A stretch of 42,769 nucleotides of DNA from Acidimicrobiaceae bacterium (lineage in GTDB: Bacteria; Actinomycetota; Acidimicrobiia; Acidimicrobiales; RAAP-2): positions 1-42,769 of the forward strand of contig PLKM01000061.1 in NCBI GenBank assembly GCA_003141095.1, given 5' to 3'. Below are positions 15,226-22,742 of this stretch, in pieces. The translations under genes and the position numbers were made by a program. How positions within the stretch are numbered: the first letter of the stretch is position 1; each line of letters begins with the position of its first letter. Below the pieces are notes generated by a model that worked only from the letters and a program-made list of their open reading frames with translations, searched no databases and was not told the DNA's origin.

Positions 15226-16486
15226 GGCTCGGTCCTTGGGACTGGAGAAGTTCCTCGAAGTCACGATCGGGACTCGTGAGCGTCGCGAGCTCGACGAGAT
15301 AGGCCACGTCGGCCCACTCCTCGAGTTCGCTCACGCGCTGCAGCGCCACCGCACTTTCGTCGGGGTCGCCCACGCACTCGAATGGCTTATGGTCCAGACC
15401 GACTCCCACCAGCGCGCGCAGTTGGTCCTGCAGGCCGGGTTCGGCGAGGGGCTCGCTGGCGAATATGTCGAGCAGCGCCGCCCTCGACACGAAGGGAGCG
15501 AGGATGAGATTGATGAAGAGACATTTGTCGCACTGCCCGCACCAGTTCGCGGCGCGGCGCCCGTTCGCCTGCGTGAAGGCTCGGTTGCAACTTCGAAAGA
15601 CGTGGTGAAACCTAGATTGCTTGGCGAAGACCTGGGCGACCCACAACTCGCTTCGATCCCTTAGGTAACTCGCGACAACGAACTCGTCGCCAACTCGTTC
15701 GCGAACGGCCGCGGCGATGAGCTCCTCGGCGACCCACGACTTGCTCCACTGGTGATTGATTTCGTGGTCGTACCAGAGAATGTTCGGCACCGACGCCGAG
15801 TGTTCGTTGCTCATGACCACGCCACCGCGGCCCGACGCCACGCCCGCCACGACCGCGAGCAGGGTCACCATGGCGGTCACGGGGACGTGGCCATTGAAGA
15901 AGTTGTCATCCCCGCTCAGGATTTGGGGATCCAGTTGGCGTCGCGCTCGAACTATTGGTAGTCCCGTTACGCCCGCGGTCGCTTCGAGCGGCTCGAAGCG
16001 ACCGGTGTCGGGGCTCACAATGAAGAGCGATTGCTCCAGTTCCACGTTGAGCTCGGTCACCGTCACGACCGAGTCGATGCCTCCTCCAAAAGGCGTGAGC
16101 ACCCGCGACGAGTCTGCGAACGGTGCGTACTGCTCGGCCTCTTCGCCGCCAACAATCTCGACATCGTCCAGGAAAAGTTCGTTGCGGTAGGCGAACTCCG
16201 CCAGTCCATCGCGCAGCGCCACGTCGAAGAGCTTTCGTCCATGGACCCCCACGTGGGTCGCACCGAGATCAACGCGTTTCGCGGCGCCGGCCTTGTAGTA
16301 CGAAAGCCCCGCGAGCAAGTACCAGAGCTCTGCGACGGCGCGGACGGCGGGGGTGGTGAGCTCGCCGACGCCTTCGAATGTCACGGTTTCGCTGAAGGGA
16401 CGACCGTCGAGTTCGTAGTGGCCGGTGAGTGAGTGTGGCGTGACATCGAGTCCGATGTATCGAAAGAGATCGGCGCGCGTCTTCAC
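15200..16486 (-). CDS. murL: MurL: UDP-MurNAc-L-Ala-L-Glu epimerase
   Basis: 428 residues. The family converts the terminal L-Glu of UDP-MurNAc-L-Ala-L-Glu to D-Glu using ATP, bypassing glutamate racemase (known from Xanthomonas oryzae). Visible hallmarks match what I remember of that protein in order: AGLSYYKAG, a PP-loop-like LTPFGGGIDSVV near residue 132, FNGHVPVTAM, VMSNEHSAS, INHQWSKSW, FRSCNRAF, the cysteine cluster WCGQCDKCLFINLILAPF near 313, and DHKPFECVGDPDES near the C-terminus. The PP-loop has Ile where I recall Lys in the Xanthomonas protein. The GTG start has AAGGAA upstream. It lies between pgeF and murD2 on one transcript, fixing the pathway context. If not MurL, it would be an unknown PP-loop enzyme. 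Confidence 0.85.
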   Translation of the reverse strand: MKTRADLFRYIGLDVTPHSLTGHYELDGRPFSETVTFEGVGELTTPAVRAVAELWYLLAGLSYYKAGAAKRVDLGATHVGVHGRKLFDVALRDGLAEFAYRNELFLDDVEIVGGEEAEQYAPFADSSRVLTPFGGGIDSVVTVTELNVELEQSLFIVSPDTGRFEPLEATAGVTGLPIVRARRQLDPQILSGDDNFFNGHVPVTAMVTLLAVVAGVASGRGGVVMSNEHSASVPNILWYDHEINHQWSKSWVAEELIAAAVRERVGDEFVVASYLRDRSELWVAQVFAKQSRFHHVFRSCNRAFTQANGRRAANWCGQCDKCLFINLILAPFVSRAALLDIFASEPLAEPGLQDQLRALVGVGLDHKPFECVGDPDESAVALQRVSELEEWADVAYLVELATLTSPDRDFEELLQSQGPSRVPAHWLR

Positions 16487-16511
16487 GCAGGGTTCCTTGT
16501 CATGGCAACCC

Positions 16512-17234
16512 TCATGCTACGACGCGCCTCTTCGCCACGAGTGCGAAGCGACCGCACGGCCGGGCCGCACGGTCGCTGTAGAAAAGTCCGCCTCCGTCGG
16601 TGCTTTGTGTACTCACGATGATGTTCGAATCACTGAGTCCGTGTTGGACCAAGAGGCGCGTCGCGACGAGGCGAAGGTCGAGACGCGAACGATTTCCCTC
16701 GTCGGGAGCGACTGCTCCTTCAACGTCGGCGAACTTCTCCGCTACTTCGGGCCCGACCTGATAACCCTCGAAGGAGATGGAAGGCCCCACGAACGCGTGC
16801 AGGCTCCGGGGATCGTTGAATCGAGCGACGGCGTTACTCAGAATCTGCGAACTCAGTCCGCGCCAACCGGCGTGGACGACCGCGAACGCCGCGCACGATT
16901 CATCGACAATCAGCACCGGAACGCAGTCCGCGACGAGAACGGCCAGGGCGAGGTCGGGGGACGAGGTGAAGAGGCCGTCGCCTTCTCGGGCTTCGAGCGA
17001 GATCGACGCGTCGAGTACTTGATTGCCGTGGACTTGTCGAACAATGACGAGTCGTTCCGGTGCGACGCCGATCGCGGACGCCACCCGGCGACGGTTCTCG
17101 GTGACGTGTTCCACTCGGTCATCCACGTGCGAACCGAGATTGAGCGAGTCATACGGCGGGTCGCTCACGCCGCCGAAGCGATCGGTAACGAATGCGTCGA
17201 CGCCAAACTCTTGAAACTGCTCTACGAGGTGCAC
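16512..17234 (-). CDS. pgeF: PgeF/YfiH peptidoglycan editing factor (laccase-domain protein)
   Basis: Member of the YfiH family, known in E. coli to remove wrongly made UDP-MurNAc-L-Ser (older annotations call it polyphenol oxidase). The core is complete: TDRFGGVSDPPYDSLNLG, RQVHGNQV (metal His), VADCVPVLI (Cys), VVHAGWRGL (His), and FVGPSISFEGYQVGPEV. About 240 residues from GTG 17234, giving the same N-terminal length as E. coli YfiH. GTG 17282, which would overlap the zur end by 16 bases, is the main alternative, and the longer open frame is not supported. It lies downstream of zur and 25 bases upstream of murL. A proofreading enzyme for the MurC product fits well beside enzymes acting on the next intermediate. 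Confidence 0.88.
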   Translation of the reverse strand: MHLVEQFQEFGVDAFVTDRFGGVSDPPYDSLNLGSHVDDRVEHVTENRRRVASAIGVAPERLVIVRQVHGNQVLDASISLEAREGDGLFTSSPDLALAVLVADCVPVLIVDESCAAFAVVHAGWRGLSSQILSNAVARFNDPRSLHAFVGPSISFEGYQVGPEVAEKFADVEGAVAPDEGNRSRLDLRLVATRLLVQHGLSDSNIIVSTQSTDGGGLFYSDRAARPCGRFALVAKRRVVA

Positions 17235-17266
17235 GCAGAGAGGTCCGCGGGCCTCGGGTCGAAGAG

Positions 17267-17659
17267 CTACTGGGGTTGGCACTTCGGGCAGATTCCGTTG
17301 AGCTCGAGCACGTGGCGCAAGTCTCGGTAGTTGAATCGCTCGCCGATTTCGTGCGCCCACGTTTCGAGTTCGGGCGCATCGACCTCCACCGTCGCGCCGC
17401 AGCTTCGACACGCGAGGTGGTGGTGATGAACGTCAACGACGCAGCGACGATAGAGACACTCGCCTCGATCCGTCATCACCACGTCGATTTCGCCACCCTC
17501 GACCAACCGTTTCAGCTGGGTGTAGACGGTGGCGAGGGCAATCTGGCCACCGTCCTTCACGATCAGACCATGTAGATCCTGAGCGCTGACGAAGCCCTGG
17601 ACCCGGCCGAGGACTCCAATGACCTCACGTCGTTGGGCGGTATTGCGGGTCGAAGTCAC
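17267..17659 (-). CDS. zur: Fur-family repressor, predicted zinc regulator Zur
   Basis: 130-residue Fur-superfamily regulator. A winged helix lies at about 1-75 (FVSAQDLHGLI, ATVYTQLKRLVEGGEI). The metal-binding/dimer domain has the four-His run DVHHHHLACRSCGA (His78-81, Cys84, Cys87) and a second CxxC, CPKC (124-127), forming the structural zinc site. Fur paralogues sense Fe, Zn, Mn or peroxide; I call Zur because the divergent operon is a complete zinc-type ABC importer and a perfect palindrome lies between the two. The GTG start is 6 bases after a TAGGCT -10 box (leaderless). The same transcript continues into pgeF-murL-murD2, which would place cell-wall genes under zinc control. Confidence 0.85.
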   Translation of the reverse strand: MTSTRNTAQRREVIGVLGRVQGFVSAQDLHGLIVKDGGQIALATVYTQLKRLVEGGEIDVVMTDRGECLYRRCVVDVHHHHLACRSCGATVEVDAPELETWAHEIGERFNYRDLRHVLELNGICPKCQPQ

Positions 17660-17665
17660 GGTGAA

Positions 17666-17671
17666 AGCCTA
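17666..17671 (-). promoter_or_regulatory. Leaderless -10 element (TAGGCT) of zur
   Basis: Minus-strand TAGGCT ends 6 bases before the zur GTG. A TTCCAA (17695-17690) 18 bases further upstream could be the -35, and lies inside the palindromic operator. Confidence 0.5.
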
Positions 17672-17682
17672 TCCGCTCCTAT

Positions 17683-17711
17683 TTGCTTTTTGGAATCGTT
17701 CCAAGTAACTT
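17683..17711 (+). promoter_or_regulatory. znuA promoter with operator in the spacer
   Basis: TTGCTT (17683-17688) and TAACTT (17706-17711) are 17 bases apart. TAACTT ends 7 bases before the znuA ATG, so transcription starts at the start codon. The 15-base palindrome fills the spacer. Confidence 0.65.
17690..17704. promoter_or_regulatory. Predicted Zur operator, perfect inverted repeat
   Basis: TTGGAATCGTTCCAA is a perfect 6-3-6 palindrome placed between -35 and -10 of znuA and over the likely -35 of zur. Binding there would shut both directions. Confidence 0.65.
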
Positions 17712-17713
17712 AG

Positions 17714-17728
17714 TTGGAATGGTTCTAG
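17714..17728. promoter_or_regulatory. Second, imperfect operator copy over the znuA start
   Basis: TTGGAATGGTTCTAG repeats 11 of the 15 bases of the upstream palindrome, 24 bases downstream. It covers the znuA ATG. This may be a second half-strength Zur site. Confidence 0.4.
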
Positions 17729-18687
17729 GAAACTCGCTCGTCGGTGCCGGTCGGCAGTCGAGCGCGCGCTTCCTGCGACGAATGGTCTTGACCGCCAGCG
17801 CGTTGGTCCTCACCGGCGTCACGCTCAGCGGCTGCAACTCGATGTCGGCGTCGAGCGCCGGCGTGGTTCGAGCCGTGGGCGCAGAGAACGAGTACGCCAA
17901 CGTGATTTCCCAAATCGGCGGAAAGTACGTCGACGTGAGCGCGATCATGAGCAACCCCAACACCGACCCCCACTCGTTTGAAGTGAGCACGAGCGTGGCG
18001 CAATCAGTCGCCAGCGCGCAGCTCATTGTCCAAAACGGCGCGGGTTATGACTCGTTCATGGAGCAGCTCGAATCGGCGACGCCGAGCAAGTCGCGAGATG
18101 TCCTCAGCGTGCAGTCACTGCTCGGGCTCTCGAATGACCCGAAGAATCCGCACCTCTGGTACAAGCCCACGGTGATGCCGCTGGTCGCTCGCGACGTAGA
18201 GCGTGATCTCATCAGGCTCCAACCACGTCGCGCGAAGTACTTCCAGCGGCGCCTCCAGACCTTTGACGCGTCGATGACGTCACTCGACGCGGACATCTCG
18301 TCCTTTCGCGCGAAGTTCTCCGGCGTCAAAGTAGCCACCACCGAACCGGTCGCGGACTATCTCTTGGCAGCGTTAGGGCTCGACAACGCGACACCCTTTC
18401 GATTTCAAGCTGACGTCATGAACGGCATTGATCCGTCCCCCGAGGACATCGCGTACCAGCAGGGACTCTTCAGCCACCATCGGGTGAAGGTATTTTGCTA
18501 CAACTCCCAGGTGAGCAGTCCAGTCACGTCGGCGCTCCTGTCCCTGGCCGAGAAGTCGGGAGTGCCAGTGGTGGCACTCTACGAAACGATGCCGGTTCCT
18601 GGCTACGACTACCAATCGTGGATGAGTGCCGAGATCTCGGCGCTCACCAAGGCAATCGAGCACAAGACCTCAACGGTCAGAATCTGA
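17719..18687 (+). CDS. znuA: Zinc ABC transporter substrate-binding lipoprotein
   Basis: Extracytoplasmic zinc-binding lipoprotein, 322 residues from ATG 17719. The N-terminus has RFLRR, then the hydrophobic stretch MVLTASALVLTGVTLSGC with lipobox LSGC, so the mature protein begins at Cys. Cluster A-I/TroA-type metal ligands are in NTDPHSFEVS, KNPHLWYKP and LFSHHRVKV; a long central helix follows the second. The acidic His-rich loop of proteobacterial ZnuA is absent. The upstream TTG frame (17683) is rejected because the promoter and operator occupy it. It is the first gene of znuA-znuC-znuB-znuB, divergent from zur. Mn or Fe is a possible alternative substrate. Confidence 0.88.
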   Translation: MVLGNSLVGAGRQSSARFLRRMVLTASALVLTGVTLSGCNSMSASSAGVVRAVGAENEYANVISQIGGKYVDVSAIMSNPNTDPHSFEVSTSVAQSVASAQLIVQNGAGYDSFMEQLESATPSKSRDVLSVQSLLGLSNDPKNPHLWYKPTVMPLVARDVERDLIRLQPRRAKYFQRRLQTFDASMTSLDADISSFRAKFSGVKVATTEPVADYLLAALGLDNATPFRFQADVMNGIDPSPEDIAYQQGLFSHHRVKVFCYNSQVSSPVTSALLSLAEKSGVPVVALYETMPVPGYDYQSWMSAEISALTKAIEHKTSTVRI

Positions 18688-18704
18688 ATTCGGAGAGGCG
18701 GGAA

Positions 18705-19523
18705 ATGGCGGGGAACGATCTGTTGAGGGTTGAAGACGTTGATGTATCGCTCTCGGGGCGCGTGATACTTCAAGATGTCAACTTTCGAATCAACGAAGGT
18801 GAGTTCACGGGACTCATTGGATCTAACGGAGCGGGAAAGACGACACTGCTGCGCGTGATCCTCGGGCTCCAAGCAGCCGCGAGGGGACGAGTAACCGTCC
18901 ACGGTGAACAGCTCACCCGATCGAATCGTTCGATCGGCTACGTGCCTCAAAAGGTCCTCTTCGAGGTTGACCTGCCAATACGCGTGCGCGACTTCGTCGC
19001 GTTGGGTGTCGACGGGCATCGCTACGGTGTCTTTCGTCGCTCGCGCCAGACCTACGACGTGGTGGAGGAGATGTTGCACGCGGTCGAGGCCGCAGAGTTC
19101 TCCGACCGGCGAATCGGTTCCTTGTCGGGAGGCGAACAGCAACGAGTACTCATCGCCCACGCGCTCGTCAGCAAGCCCGAACTGCTGTTGCTCGACGAGC
19201 CGTTGGCGAACCTCGATCCGGGAAGCGTGCAGGAGATCATTGCGCTCTTGCATTCGGTCGCCACCCACCAACACGTCGCGATCCTGCTGTCCGCGCACGA
19301 AATGAATCCACTGCTACCGGTGATGGACCGGGTGGTGTACGTCGCCAATGGCAAGGTGGCGAGCGGCACCACTGACGAAGTCGTGCGGCCCGACGTCTTG
19401 AGCGCGCTGTACGGGCATCACGTCGACGTGCTGCGCGTTCACGGGCGGGTCTTGGTGGTCGCGGGCGAGAATCTGGACGAGCAGCAGGCGGTTCCCGATC
19501 ATCCGGCATTCGTGGTCGAGTAG
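18705..19523 (+). CDS. znuC: Zinc ABC transporter ATP-binding protein
   Basis: ATPase of the importer, 272 residues from ATG 18705, which has GGAGAGGCGGGAA before it; the open frame upstream to 18495 only shadows znuA. Walker A is GSNGAGKTTLL (about 36-46), the Q-loop is YVPQKVLF, the signature is LSGGEQQRVLIA, Walker B is LLLLDEPLANLD, and the switch His is in LLSAHEMNP. The end has His/Val-rich HHVDVLRVHGRVLVV, as in other metal-importer ATPases. It starts 17 bases after znuA and ends 4 bases before the first permease. Confidence 0.93.
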   Translation: MAGNDLLRVEDVDVSLSGRVILQDVNFRINEGEFTGLIGSNGAGKTTLLRVILGLQAAARGRVTVHGEQLTRSNRSIGYVPQKVLFEVDLPIRVRDFVALGVDGHRYGVFRRSRQTYDVVEEMLHAVEAAEFSDRRIGSLSGGEQQRVLIAHALVSKPELLLLDEPLANLDPGSVQEIIALLHSVATHQHVAILLSAHEMNPLLPVMDRVVYVANGKVASGTTDEVVRPDVLSALYGHHVDVLRVHGRVLVVAGENLDEQQAVPDHPAFVVE

Positions 19524-19527
19524 CAAG

Positions 19528-20439
19528 ATGCACTGGATCTTCGAACCGGGTTTGTTCTCCAACGACTCAGTGCGCACGGCGCTGCTATTGGGCGCGATGG
19601 TTTCGGTCGTCTCCGCGACCGTCGGCGTCTTCACGGTTCTTCGGGGTCAATCGTTTGCCGGTCACGCCCTCACCGACGTGGCGACGGCTGGCGGTGCCGC
19701 CGCTTCCTTGGCGGCGGTCTCGCCACTCGTGGGATTCATAGGTGGAGGGATCGTTGGCGCCGGCGCAATGGACGCCATCGGCGTTCAGCGAGTGAAGGGA
19801 CGCGACATTGCGACCGGGGTGGTGCTCGGCGCGGCGATGGGCCTCACGGCGCTCTTCTTGTACCTCGTCACTCTCCAGAGCGCCACGACGGGTGCCACGC
19901 AGTTGATCCTCTTCGGCTCGGTGTTCACCGTGGCGCCTTCTACGCTTCCCGAGGTGGCGATGCTCAGTGTCGTGGTGTTGGTGGGCCTGGTTCTCATTCG
20001 ACGGCCGCTGCTGCTGAGTTCCATAAGTGTCGAGCTCGCGGCGGCCCGCGGGATTCGACTTCGCGCCACCGGCGTTGCGTTCATGGTGATGCTCGCGGTG
20101 GCGGTGGGGCTCTCGGCCATTGTCATCGGCTCGATTCTCTCGACCGCCCTTCTCATCGGGCCGCCCGCGAGCACCCTCAAAGTGGCCAGCCGATTCATGT
20201 GGGCGGTCTCGTTGGCGTGCGTCTTGGGCGTCGTCGCGACGGGGCTGGGCATCGTGCTCGCCTACGACAGCTACTACTGGTTCCCCTCTCATCGTGGACT
20301 GCCGGTCAGTTTTTTCGTGGTGAGCATCGTGGTGATCGAGTTCGCCCTGGCGAGCTTGGTGGGCCGTAGAAAGCTGGCGCGTGCCGTTGTCGTGCAGCAC
20401 GACCCGACCAAGGCTCCCGAGCAAGTCGGGTGGGTCTAG
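19528..20439 (+). CDS. znuB: Zinc ABC transporter permease 1
   Basis: Integral membrane subunit of the ABC-3 (ZnuB/TroC) family, 303 residues with about 8-9 hydrophobic helices. Family landmarks are VFTVLRGQSFAGHALTDVAT near 32-51, the RGIRLRATGVAFM loop near 172 and IGSILSTALLIGPPAS near 203. The ATG start is 4 bases after znuC. A second, diverged permease follows directly, so the membrane part is probably a heterodimer, as in the Tro/Mnt systems, rather than a ZnuB homodimer. Confidence 0.9.
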   Translation: MHWIFEPGLFSNDSVRTALLLGAMVSVVSATVGVFTVLRGQSFAGHALTDVATAGGAAASLAAVSPLVGFIGGGIVGAGAMDAIGVQRVKGRDIATGVVLGAAMGLTALFLYLVTLQSATTGATQLILFGSVFTVAPSTLPEVAMLSVVVLVGLVLIRRPLLLSSISVELAAARGIRLRATGVAFMVMLAVAVGLSAIVIGSILSTALLIGPPASTLKVASRFMWAVSLACVLGVVATGLGIVLAYDSYYWFPSHRGLPVSFFVVSIVVIEFALASLVGRRKLARAVVVQHDPTKAPEQVGWV

Positions 20440-20441
20440 CG

Positions 20442-21251
20442 ATGTTCTCGAGCTTCATGACCAACGCCTGGGTCAGCGGCACGATCATCGCGGCACTCGC
20501 GGGCGCCGTCGGATTCTTCGTCGTCATGCGCGGTGCCGCGTTTGCGGCGCACGCCATCCCCAACGGAGCATTCGCCGGCGCGGCCGGAGCGAACCTCATT
20601 GGGGTCAATCCGCTCTTCGGTCTCGTCACTTTCGCCCTCGTGGCGGCCTTCGGCATAGGCGCGACCAGTCGACGCACCAAGAGTGACGTCGTCACGGCTC
20701 TTGCGCTGGTGATGATGCTGGCCCTGGGAGCGGCATTCCTCGCGACGAGTACCGAGTACGAACCGGCGGTCAACGCGCTCCTGTTTGGCGAGATACTCGG
20801 CGTCAGCAGCAGTGAAATTCTCCCGGTCATCCTGCTCGCGGTCGTCTGCGGACTCGGACTCGCCGTCCTCTATCGTCCCCTGCTGTACAGCTCCATCTCG
20901 CCCGAGCTCTCGACCGCTCGGGGCGTCAACGTCACGGTCATCGACACTCTCTTCTTGGTCGTGGTCGCGCTGGCGTCGGCGCTGGCCGTGCCGGTCGTGG
21001 GGGCGCTCTTGACGTTTTCACTCACCATTGGCCCGCCCGCTGCGGCGCGTTTGGTCTCGGATCGGCCCAACCGGGCGCTCCTGCTCTCGGTGGGTTTTTC
21101 ACTCTTGACGCTGTGGGCCGCCATCGCGAGCTCGTACCTGTCCAACCTGCCCATCGGGTTCTTCGTGGGCACGCTGAGTGCCCTGGTGTATTTGGTCGCC
21201 CGCGCTTGGGATATTGGGCGGACCCGAAGGTTTCAGCGTCAGCTTGCCTAA
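20442..21251 (+). CDS. Zinc ABC transporter permease 2
   Basis: Second ABC-3 family permease, 269 residues with about 7-8 helices: FFVVMRGAAFAAHAIPNGAFAG near 24-45, STARGVNVTVIDTLFLVVVA near 160, VVGALLTFSLTIGPPAAARL near 185. It is a clear paralogue of the preceding gene, with the same membrane layout but low identity. ATG 20442 lies 2 bases after the preceding stop; a GTG at 20430 would overlap it. It is the last gene of the zinc-import operon. Confidence 0.88.
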   Translation: MFSSFMTNAWVSGTIIAALAGAVGFFVVMRGAAFAAHAIPNGAFAGAAGANLIGVNPLFGLVTFALVAAFGIGATSRRTKSDVVTALALVMMLALGAAFLATSTEYEPAVNALLFGEILGVSSSEILPVILLAVVCGLGLAVLYRPLLYSSISPELSTARGVNVTVIDTLFLVVVALASALAVPVVGALLTFSLTIGPPAAARLVSDRPNRALLLSVGFSLLTLWAAIASSYLSNLPIGFFVGTLSALVYLVARAWDIGRTRRFQRQLA

Positions 21252-21254
21252 CCT
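21249..21254 (+). promoter_or_regulatory. Leaderless -10 element (TAACCT) of tilS
   Basis: TAACCT ends 6 bases before the tilS GTG with no ribosome binding site. It overlaps the end of the second zinc permease gene, giving the folate operon its own promoter. Confidence 0.5.
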
Positions 21255-21260
21255 ACAGAC

Positions 21261-22148
21261 GTGAACCCCGACGAACAACTGCTCGCCGCGTGTGACTTTC
21301 CCGCGCCCGGAACCGCGGCGCAGCTCGCGGTCTCGGGAGGTCCGGATTCGCTCGGCCTGTTGTTACTCGCCCTCGAACACGGGCTCGTCGTCACGGCGCA
21401 TCACGTTGATCACCACGCGCGACCAACGAGTTCGAACGACGCCGATTACGTTGAAGCGCTCTGTCGCGAGCTTGACGTTGACTTCATCCGCCACGACGTG
21501 CGGGTGGAGCCCGGCGGAAACTTCGAGTCGCGCGCTCGCACGGCGCGACGAAGCGCGATGCCTCGTTCGGTGATGACCGGTCACACGATGGATGATCTGG
21601 TCGAAACGATTCTGCTCAACATGATGCGCGGCGCGGGCTTCGATGGCCTCACGCCAATGGTGGATGACCCGACCAAGCCCCTTCGAAACGTCCGACGCAA
21701 CTATCTTCACTTCTACGTGAGCGGTTCGGGCCTTCTGCCCCTCTACGACGAGACGAATGACAGCCCCGACTTTCGACGAAACAGGGTTCGTCACGAACTC
21801 GTTCCGGTGCTCTGCGACGTGGCGGGTCGCGACGTGGTCCCGTTGCTCGCGCGTCAGGCCGCGCTCATGCACGAGGAGCGGTGCTGGCTACGTGAGCTGG
21901 GTCGAGAGGACCAGGACATTGAGTTCGGTGACGCGGACTGTCGAGAGCTCGCCACGTGGCCCACGGCCCGGCTCCGCCTCTGGCTTCGAGCGAAGCTGAC
22001 GCACGCCGACGAAGGGGATGGAAGCCACCCACCGTCGGCTGGTGAGGTCGAGCGGGCCATCGCGGTGGTGCGCGGCGAGGCCGTCGCCACCGAGCTCAGC
22101 GGCGGGATTCGCCTCTCGCGAAGCGGACAACGGCTCACGCGCGAGTAG
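21261..22148 (+). CDS. tilS: tRNA(Ile)-lysidine synthase
   Basis: Modifies the CAU anticodon of tRNA-Ile with lysine so that it reads AUA. 295 residues with the N-type ATP-pyrophosphatase PP-loop AVSGGPDSLGLLLLA near residue 23, VVTAHHVDHHAR, GHTMDDLVETILLNMMRGAG near 108, and a typical NDSPDFRRNRVRHELVPVL segment. It is short: the C-terminal substrate domains of E. coli TilS (about 430 residues) are reduced to a helical stub, as often in actinobacteria. GTG start, predicted leaderless. The tilS-hpt pairing is widely conserved. Confidence 0.92.
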   Translation: MNPDEQLLAACDFPAPGTAAQLAVSGGPDSLGLLLLALEHGLVVTAHHVDHHARPTSSNDADYVEALCRELDVDFIRHDVRVEPGGNFESRARTARRSAMPRSVMTGHTMDDLVETILLNMMRGAGFDGLTPMVDDPTKPLRNVRRNYLHFYVSGSGLLPLYDETNDSPDFRRNRVRHELVPVLCDVAGRDVVPLLARQAALMHEERCWLRELGREDQDIEFGDADCRELATWPTARLRLWLRAKLTHADEGDGSHPPSAGEVERAIAVVRGEAVATELSGGIRLSRSGQRLTRE

Positions 22149-22156
22149 TCCTCAAC

Positions 22157-22162
22157 TACGCT
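22157..22162 (+). promoter_or_regulatory. Possible leaderless -10 element (TACGCT) of hpt
   Basis: TACGCT fits TANNNT and ends 8 bases before the hpt ATG; no ribosome binding site is visible. The spacing is slightly longer than at the other sites. Confidence 0.3.
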
Positions 22163-22170
22163 GGCGAACC

Positions 22171-22740
22171 ATGGGCCACCACACTTCAGAGGACTTCACG
22201 GCACAGTGGGCAGCACACGATCTCGGCGATGTGGTGGTGTCGGCGAAGCAAGTCCTCAACCGTGTCCATGAGCTGGGTCGCCAGATAACCGAGGACTACG
22301 CCGACAACCCACCCCTGCTCGTCGGTGTCCTCAAGGGCGCCATCAACTTCATGGCGGACCTCATGCGCGCGATAGAGCTGCCGGTAGAAGTTGACTTCAT
22401 GGCCGTCTCGTCCTACGGCGCCGCGACCAAGACGAGCGGCGTGGTGCGCATCGTGAAGGACCTCGACGTCGACCTCTTGGACCGCGACGTACTGATCGTT
22501 GAAGACGTCGTGGACTCGGGCCTCACGCTCAACTACCTGCGCCAGTACCTGGGCGCTCGAAATCCCAAGAGTCTTGAAGTCTGCGCCCTTTTACTGAAAG
22601 AGGGCGAACAGCGCGTCGAGCAGTCACTCAAGTACGTGGGTTTCACGATTCCCGCGGACTTCGTGGTTGGTTACGGGCTAGACGTCAACGAGCGCTACCG
22701 CAACCTTGACGCGATTTACACCTTCACCGGCGAGGTGTGA
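22171..22740 (+). CDS. hpt: Hypoxanthine phosphoribosyltransferase
   Basis: Purine salvage enzyme that converts hypoxanthine or guanine to the nucleotide using PRPP. 189 residues. LLVGVLKGAINFMADL is the pyrophosphate loop, VDFMAVSSYG the flexible-loop start, and VLIVEDVVDSGLTLNYL the PRPP-binding motif (acidic pair followed by DSGLT); DFVVGYGLDVNERYRNL contacts the base. The ATG at 22171 begins the homology; the upstream open frame overlaps tilS and is a shadow. It is followed 2 bases later by folE; in many actinobacteria ftsH sits between them but is absent here. Confidence 0.95.
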   Translation: MGHHTSEDFTAQWAAHDLGDVVVSAKQVLNRVHELGRQITEDYADNPPLLVGVLKGAINFMADLMRAIELPVEVDFMAVSSYGAATKTSGVVRIVKDLDVDLLDRDVLIVEDVVDSGLTLNYLRQYLGARNPKSLEVCALLLKEGEQRVEQSLKYVGFTIPADFVVGYGLDVNERYRNLDAIYTFTGEV

Positions 22741-22742
22741 GC

